Made by a program: the position numbers and the translations under genes. A DNA stretch of 9,629 nt from an uncultured Clostridia bacterium (GTDB lineage Bacteria > Bacillota > Clostridia > Oscillospirales > CAG-272). The first letter of the stretch is position 1. Each line of letters starts with the position of its first letter. Of the stretch, positions 5,981 through 9,629 are shown in pieces. Location of the stretch: assembly GCA_947627815.1 (NCBI GenBank), contig CANQXN010000061.1:1-9629 (forward strand). The letters are read 5' to 3'. The notes under the pieces are model-generated. The model made no database searches, was not told the origin of the DNA, and worked only from the letters and a program-made list of their open reading frames with translations.

Positions 5981-6748
5981 ATGAAAATTCTTGCTATCGG
6001 CAACAGCTTTTCGGTCGACGCCATGACCTATCTCTACGACATTGCCCGCTCGGAAGGCCTGAAAGAACTCACGCTCGGCAATCTGTATATCGGCGGCTGC
6101 ACCCTGCAAACCCATGCCGACAACGCGCGGGAAAACCGCCCCGCCTATCAGTATTTCAAAGCCTCGGCGAAGACAGTGGGGCGTTTTTTAGAGCGTCCCC
6201 ATACCCGCCTTGCCGAAGGCCTTGCCGATGAAAAATGGGACATCATCACCATGCAGCAGGCCAGCGGTTCCTCCGGTATGCCGGACACCTATGCCGCGCC
6301 GCTTTCTTCTCTTGTGGCCTATGTGAACGAGAACAAAACCAATCGAAACGCCCGCCTGGCCTGGCATATGACCTGGGCCTATCAAAAAGACAGCGCCCAT
6401 GAGGAATTTTTCAAATACCGACACAGCCAGGAGGAAATGTACCGGGCGATTCTTCATGCCGTCAGGCAAGAGATTCTGCCCACCGGCGCTTTTTCGTGGC
6501 TCATCCCCTCGGGCGGCGCGATTCAACGGGCGCGTACCCATTTCGGCGACACACTCACCCGGGACGGGTATCATTTAAACGAAACAGGCAAGTTCATCGC
6601 GGGCTATACCTGGTTTGCTTCCCTGACCGGGCAGCCGCTTACCCGCCTCGCCTTTTGTCCGGCGGCGCTTGCCCTCTCGCAAAGCGACCGAGAGGCGATT
6701 GGCGCGGCGGTCAGCGCCGCCTGCGCCGAGCCTTTCCTGCTTTTTTGA
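5981..6748 (+). CDS. DUF4886 / SGNH-like hydrolase
   Basis: A 255-residue protein beginning MKILAIGNSFSVDAMTYL, the typical DUF4886 opening, in which Ser9 of GNSFS is the expected SGNH/GDSL nucleophile. The other SGNH-like blocks follow in order: Gly38-Gly39 with the IGGC loop, WDIITMQQASGSSG (86-99) holding the third block, and RDGYHLN (194-200), which supplies the Asp195/His198 pair. Such enzymes hydrolyse esters, often on carbohydrates, but the substrate here is unknown. No signal peptide or membrane segment is seen, so it should be cytoplasmic. Start 5981 is preferred over the in-frame ATG at 5936 because AGAAAGGA lies 6 bases before it and the motif begins there. It has its own promoter and a terminator and stands alone between divergent and convergent neighbours. 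Confidence 0.88.
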   Translation: MKILAIGNSFSVDAMTYLYDIARSEGLKELTLGNLYIGGCTLQTHADNARENRPAYQYFKASAKTVGRFLERPHTRLAEGLADEKWDIITMQQASGSSGMPDTYAAPLSSLVAYVNENKTNRNARLAWHMTWAYQKDSAHEEFFKYRHSQEEMYRAILHAVRQEILPTGAFSWLIPSGGAIQRARTHFGDTLTRDGYHLNETGKFIAGYTWFASLTGQPLTRLAFCPAALALSQSDREAIGAAVSAACAEPFLLF

Positions 6749-6853
6749 AAAGCGGCGTTTGGCCTTGGTTATTGTATCACAGTTTTTCCCAAAAATCAAT
6801 GCAAATTTCCGATCTTTCCGCCCTGTTTTTGCGGCGCAAGACCGATGCAACCG

Positions 6854-6897
6854 AAAAGACCTCCCTTGGCGCGGATAAGCGCCCGGGGAGGTCTTTT
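6854..6897. terminator. Bidirectional intrinsic terminator between convergent genes
   Basis: AAAAGACCTCCC (6854-6865) and GGGAGGTCTTTT (6886-6897) form a perfect 12-bp stem, topped by GGCGC/GCGCC. Both strands end in TCTTTT. It serves the DUF4886 gene on the plus strand and the lipoprotein gene on the minus strand if transcription runs past its stop by about 15 bases. The 105 bases between 6748 and 6854 hold nothing else that I can see. Confidence 0.92.
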
Positions 6898-6911
6898 CCT
6901 TTGAACAGCTT

Positions 6912-8804
6912 TTACAAAACGGCAACGGCGGGGAGGAAAAAGTCGATCCAGATTTTGACAGGCGGCGCCGCCACGGTCAGGAAAGCGGCCTTGGCGGATG
7001 TCAGAAAATCGCGGTAAGCGGTTGGCACATAGGGCGTGGGATTGTAATCCGTGCGGCTGGAAATACTGCCGCCGCCGGTAATGTTGCCGAACATTTCGCC
7101 CCAGCCGTATTCATAGTTCAGATATTCCTGAAAATCGTTGTAATGGTTGTAAGTATAGAAAACATATTTTTCATTGACATCGATGATTTTGTCGCCGTTT
7201 GCGTCAAATCGGGTATAAACGATACGGGCGGCACCCCGGGTGATCCGGGAGCCGTTGTTATAAAGTGCCGCCGTATAATTCGGGTCGCAGTCGGTGCCGG
7301 TGGTGCCGATATCGATTTCATAATATGCCAGGCGGCCGCCTTCCCCTTGAATGTCGGGCAGCACGGGTTCATAGGGATAGCGGCCGGTGTCGCCGCTGAA
7401 ATAGTTGTGATTGAGGCGGAGATAGCGTCCCCAGGGGCTGGACGAAGGCCTTGTCCCGGTGCTTTCGGAATAGTTGGGCGGGACATCGCCAAAAGCCAGG
7501 ACATACGCCGCCACTTCCTCAAGCGTCACATAGGCGCCGCCTTCGTAAATGCGGTTGACCACCATTCCGCTTGCGTCCACCACACAATAGGTATGGCCGT
7601 TATCGGTATAATAGGCGCCGGTATTGCGGACAAAAAGTCCGTTTTCCTTCGGGCGGTTCGGCGCGAGCGTCGGCTCCTGATCCTGATCTTCAATCGAACC
7701 CGACATGAAATAATGTTTGGTGCGGTAAACCGCGTCTTCATAGCTTGTGGCGGGATGATAATTTCGATAGAATTCGTCCTCGCTCATGTTCACATAGGGG
7801 TCGGTTGCGGTTGCCGCGCGCAAGGTCAGCACCAAGGGGGCGGAGGTCACGCCGCCGGCGCTCGCCGTCAGTTGCACTTCCCCTGCCGAAAGCGCGGTAA
7901 GCGTGTTTCCTTGCCGCTTGACGCGGGAAGCGCCCGCGATCACGACGATTTCGGCGTCTGTGGCAAAAGTCCGGCTCCCGTCGCTCCAGAAAGCCGTCAC
8001 GCGCAAAAGGACGGTATCCCCCACCGTCAGGGCGTTTACCGGCGCGCCGTCTTTTTCGGCAAAAAGCGCAAGACCGGTCAGGGTGGGCGCCGGCTCTTCG
8101 ATCTCGAGAACCAGCGTGTTGCTGACAAGCGCATCATAGAGGGCGACTAACTCGACATGACCGGCTTTTTGCGCCGTCAGGCGCCCATCCGCCGAAAGAG
8201 AAACACAGTCTTCGCCGGCAAGAATTTGAACCGTATCGGTTGGGGCGTCGGTCAGGCTGCCGTTGCTCCACTCCACCGTCAGATGCAAGCGGGTGCTTTC
8301 CCCGGGCAGAAGGCGGGTTTGTTCGGCCGAGAAAAGGAGCGAAACCGCGCGCGGCGCTTCCTGTCCCGGCGAAAGAACAGTAAAACTGACGGGATCGGAG
8401 ACAAGCCCTTCACAGCCGACGCGCAGCGTCACTTTCCCCGGCGCAAGCGCGAGGAAGCAGTCGCCTTCTCGGCGCACGCAGGCTTCCCCTTCCAAAAAGA
8501 CAAGAATATAATCGTCCTGCGCGGTCACGCTGCCATCGGTATGGCGCAGCTTTACCCAAAAGCGCAGGTTCTCGCCCACATTCAGAGCGCTTTTTTCAAA
8601 TTCGAGCGAAACGGCGAGCGGAGCCGGCCTTGACAGCGCGGGATCGGCTGTTGTGACATCGGCGGCGCCGCTTGTCGTAACGGCGGCATCGGGTTCAGAA
8701 GAGTTTCCGACCTCCGGCAGAGAAGACGACGCGGGTTCATCGCAGGCGACAATCGCAAAAAGACAGAGCAGAAGAGCAAGAAAGACAAGACAAAAGCGTT
8801 TCAT
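6912..8804 (-). CDS. Surface lipoprotein with Ig-like domains and a C-terminal barnase-like ribonuclease domain
   Basis: A 630-residue protein. Residues 1-20 are a lipoprotein signal with IVAC, Cys21 acylated, then a Ser/Thr/Ala-rich linker (22-60). Three Ig-like repeats follow (about 62-144, 152-236, 240-330), each with a 'VSLxF/LxxF...G...L.V....DGS' pattern and a spacing of about 85-90 residues. The C-terminal part (about 385-565) aligns by eye with the barnase/RNase N1 family: YVTLEEVAAYVLAFGDVPPNY (425-445) resembles the barnase helix that ends in LPDNY; YYEIDI carries Glu496 (barnase Glu73), RGAARIVY carries Arg523 and Arg527 (Arg83/Arg87) and YNHYNDF carries His554 (His102). Barnase Lys27, next to NYITK, has no obvious equivalent (here NYSES). 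An EF-hand-like loop (534-545) is inserted between Arg527 and His554. A tail of about 75 residues follows the His. Start 8804 has AAAGGA six bases upstream. Activity is inferred, not shown; no barstar-like inhibitor is visible. Confidence 0.85.
   Translation of the reverse strand: MKRFCLVFLALLLCLFAIVACDEPASSSLPEVGNSSEPDAAVTTSGAADVTTADPALSRPAPLAVSLEFEKSALNVGENLRFWVKLRHTDGSVTAQDDYILVFLEGEACVRREGDCFLALAPGKVTLRVGCEGLVSDPVSFTVLSPGQEAPRAVSLLFSAEQTRLLPGESTRLHLTVEWSNGSLTDAPTDTVQILAGEDCVSLSADGRLTAQKAGHVELVALYDALVSNTLVLEIEEPAPTLTGLALFAEKDGAPVNALTVGDTVLLRVTAFWSDGSRTFATDAEIVVIAGASRVKRQGNTLTALSAGEVQLTASAGGVTSAPLVLTLRAATATDPYVNMSEDEFYRNYHPATSYEDAVYRTKHYFMSGSIEDQDQEPTLAPNRPKENGLFVRNTGAYYTDNGHTYCVVDASGMVVNRIYEGGAYVTLEEVAAYVLAFGDVPPNYSESTGTRPSSSPWGRYLRLNHNYFSGDTGRYPYEPVLPDIQGEGGRLAYYEIDIGTTGTDCDPNYTAALYNNGSRITRGAARIVYTRFDANGDKIIDVNEKYVFYTYNHYNDFQEYLNYEYGWGEMFGNITGGGSISSRTDYNPTPYVPTAYRDFLTSAKAAFLTVAAPPVKIWIDFFLPAVAVL
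8624..8640 (+). repeat. 17-base exact direct repeat, copy 1
   Basis: The sequence ccggccttgacagcgcg occurs here inside the lipoprotein gene and again unchanged at 9084-9100 in the noncoding gap. The identity does not extend on either side. Confidence 0.5.
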
Positions 8805-9275
8805 AAAAGATCCTTTTTGTTTGACAAACTGCCGCGCCCGTGACAGCGGGCAATCGGCTTTTTCCTGACTTTATACAATCTTTGAAGCGAAAACTCCTCA
8901 TCTTTTGGAAAACACGGGACATCAAAGCGTGAAAAAATCAGATGATCCGGGCGCGCCGGTGGAAAATTTCGCCCGCTTGGTCTGTACGGGCAAGCGTCGG
9001 AACAACCGGCCGACCGATCGTTTTTATCTTACCACAAGAATGTGAACAAATAAAGTCTAACGGCTTTTCTCTCCCCAAACTTTCCGGCCTTGACAGCGCG
9101 AAATTGTTTTTTTTGCGATTTTTGGCTTTGGATAAAGGCCGCCCGCATCGGCAGCGGCGGCGGAATAAAACCGCCCTGTTTCGGGGATACTCTTTTTTGT
9201 ACAGGCGGGAGCGGCCGATTTTTAAGTCGGCGCTTTCCGCTTTGGGAAAACCCTAGGGAAAAGAGAAACAGCGAC
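8805..9275. other. Divergent intergenic region, 471 bases
   Basis: No gene is supported here. On the minus strand the lipoprotein 5' region has a possible -10 TATAAA (8875-8870) but no good -35, and a small hairpin GCCCG-CTGTCA-CGGGC (8836-8851). At 8970-8996 two alternative short stems, GCCCG/CGGGC and CGCTTG/CAAGCG, overlap. GGCGG/CCGCC (9159-9175) and GCCGA/TCGGC form further small stems nearer the sugar transferase. I found no convincing plus-strand promoter. The gap is long enough for an undetected small RNA or regulator site, but I see no proof of one. Confidence 0.5.
9084..9100 (+). repeat. 17-base exact direct repeat, copy 2
   Basis: Second copy of the repeat at 8624-8640, here in noncoding sequence 176 bases before the sugar transferase start. 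It contains TTGACA (9090-9095), but no matching -10 lies 16-18 bases beyond, so it is not an evident promoter. Confidence 0.5.
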
Positions 9276-9629
9276 ATGGAACAGCAAAGGGTCAAATCGG
9301 CAGGACAGGCGGGCGAAAGCGCAGAGGCAAGAGCCATTCGCGCAAGCGAAGGACACGCCGACCCGGGCGTCATCGCCGCAAGGGTCATGCCCACCGGCGG
9401 GCGCGCGGAGCGCCTCCCTTTTCCGGCCTTTCAACCGGTGCCGGTGAAAAAGGCGGCGCTTGCGGGCGAAATTCATCTTCTGACCAGGCGCCAAAAAGGA
9501 TATTTGGCGGTGCGCCGGGTCGTGGATTTTGCCGTGGCTCTGATCCTTTTGTCGCTTTTGTGCCTTCCCTTTTTGTTGATCGCGCTGATTCAGAAGATCA
9601 CGGCGCCCAAAGAGCGCGTTTTTTTCCGT
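9276..9629 (+). CDS. Bacterial sugar (undecaprenyl-phosphate sugar-phosphate) transferase, N-terminal part
   Basis: An open frame of 118 codons that runs off the window. Residues 73-118 (QKGYLAVRRVVDFAVALILL followed by LCLPFLLIALIQKITAPKERVFFR) match the start of the Bac_transf family: the basic (K/R)RxxD motif, one long membrane helix (about 84-107) and the K(L/I)TsP..VFFR turn. These membrane enzymes transfer a sugar phosphate from a nucleotide sugar to undecaprenyl phosphate, starting exopolysaccharide, capsule or glycan synthesis. The first 70 residues are an Ala/Gly/Arg-rich extension, part of which (LTRRQKGY) looks like the usual lead-in. The catalytic domain lies outside the window. 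The ATG at 9276 has only a weak purine-rich site upstream; a GTG near codon 79, with AAAGGA nine bases before it, is an alternative start that would give the more usual short N-terminus. Confidence 0.8.
   Translation, partial: MEQQRVKSAGQAGESAEARAIRASEGHADPGVIAARVMPTGGRAERLPFPAFQPVPVKKAALAGEIHLLTRRQKGYLAVRRVVDFAVALILLSLLCLPFLLIALIQKITAPKERVFFR

Noticed and set aside
7143..8150. 335-codon plus-strand frame opposite the Ig/RNase lipoprotein
   Set aside because: Antisense shadow with low-complexity composition and no start signal; the minus strand has the signal peptide and domains.
6912..8804. Adhesin/S-layer label based only on Ig-like repeats
   Set aside because: The C-terminal catalytic-type motifs give a more specific reading, and no LPXTG or S-layer-homology domain is present.
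8821..8849. TTGACA at 8821 as a plus-strand promoter for the sugar transferase
   Set aside because: No TATAAT-like hexamer lies 16-18 bases downstream, and it would give a leader of over 400 bases.
9029..9494. Minus-strand frames opposite the sugar transferase start
   Set aside because: They have no domain, and the plus strand carries the sugar transferase membrane-helix motif in the same place.

Overview
The window looks like a chromosomal segment of a low-to-moderate GC Gram-positive bacterium, most likely a gut-type member of the Clostridia (Oscillospiraceae or a relative). The grounds are the TTGACA/TATAAT-type promoters with 17-base spacers, the AAAGGA/AGGAG ribosome binding sites, several Sec/lipobox lipoproteins, and the mix of gene families (CmpB-type membrane protein, DUF4886 protein, MATE exporter, Ig-domain lipoprotein). 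Base composition is somewhat above 50 % GC. I see no mobile element, CRISPR array, tRNA or rRNA.

Layout. Positions 1-5836 hold four genes on the minus strand. In transcription order they are a CmpB-family membrane protein with an Ala-rich tail (5836-4844), a CNNM/CorC-type transporter with a CBS pair (4395-3046), a MATE efflux transporter (2936-1536) and an unrecognised lipoprotein that runs off the left edge (1352-1). They do not form one simple operon. The CmpB gene ends in its own terminator. The CorC gene has its own near-consensus promoter and a roughly 270-base structured leader containing an intrinsic terminator. MATE may be read through from CorC and ends in a strong terminator. The lipoprotein has its own near-consensus promoter. 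A divergent promoter at 5863-5891 drives a plus-strand DUF4886/SGNH-like hydrolase (5981-6748). A bidirectional terminator separates it from a convergent minus-strand lipoprotein (8804-6912) made of Ig-like domains plus a C-terminal barnase-like ribonuclease domain. After a 471-base divergent intergenic region, a plus-strand sugar-phosphate transferase (exopolysaccharide/glycan initiation) begins at 9276 and runs off the right edge.

How the genes relate. Most encode envelope functions: two transporters, two surface lipoproteins, membrane proteins and the first step of a polysaccharide pathway. I see no evidence that they form one pathway. The two points most worth attention are (1) the CorC leader, which has the architecture of a transcription attenuator or riboswitch (promoter, hairpins, terminator overlapping a small ORF, then a second hairpin and a ribosome binding site in a loop) but resembles no riboswitch class I can recall, and (2) the lipoprotein RNase-like domain, which keeps the barnase-type Glu, Arg, Arg and His but carries an EF-hand-like loop inserted between the strand with the second Arg and the catalytic His.
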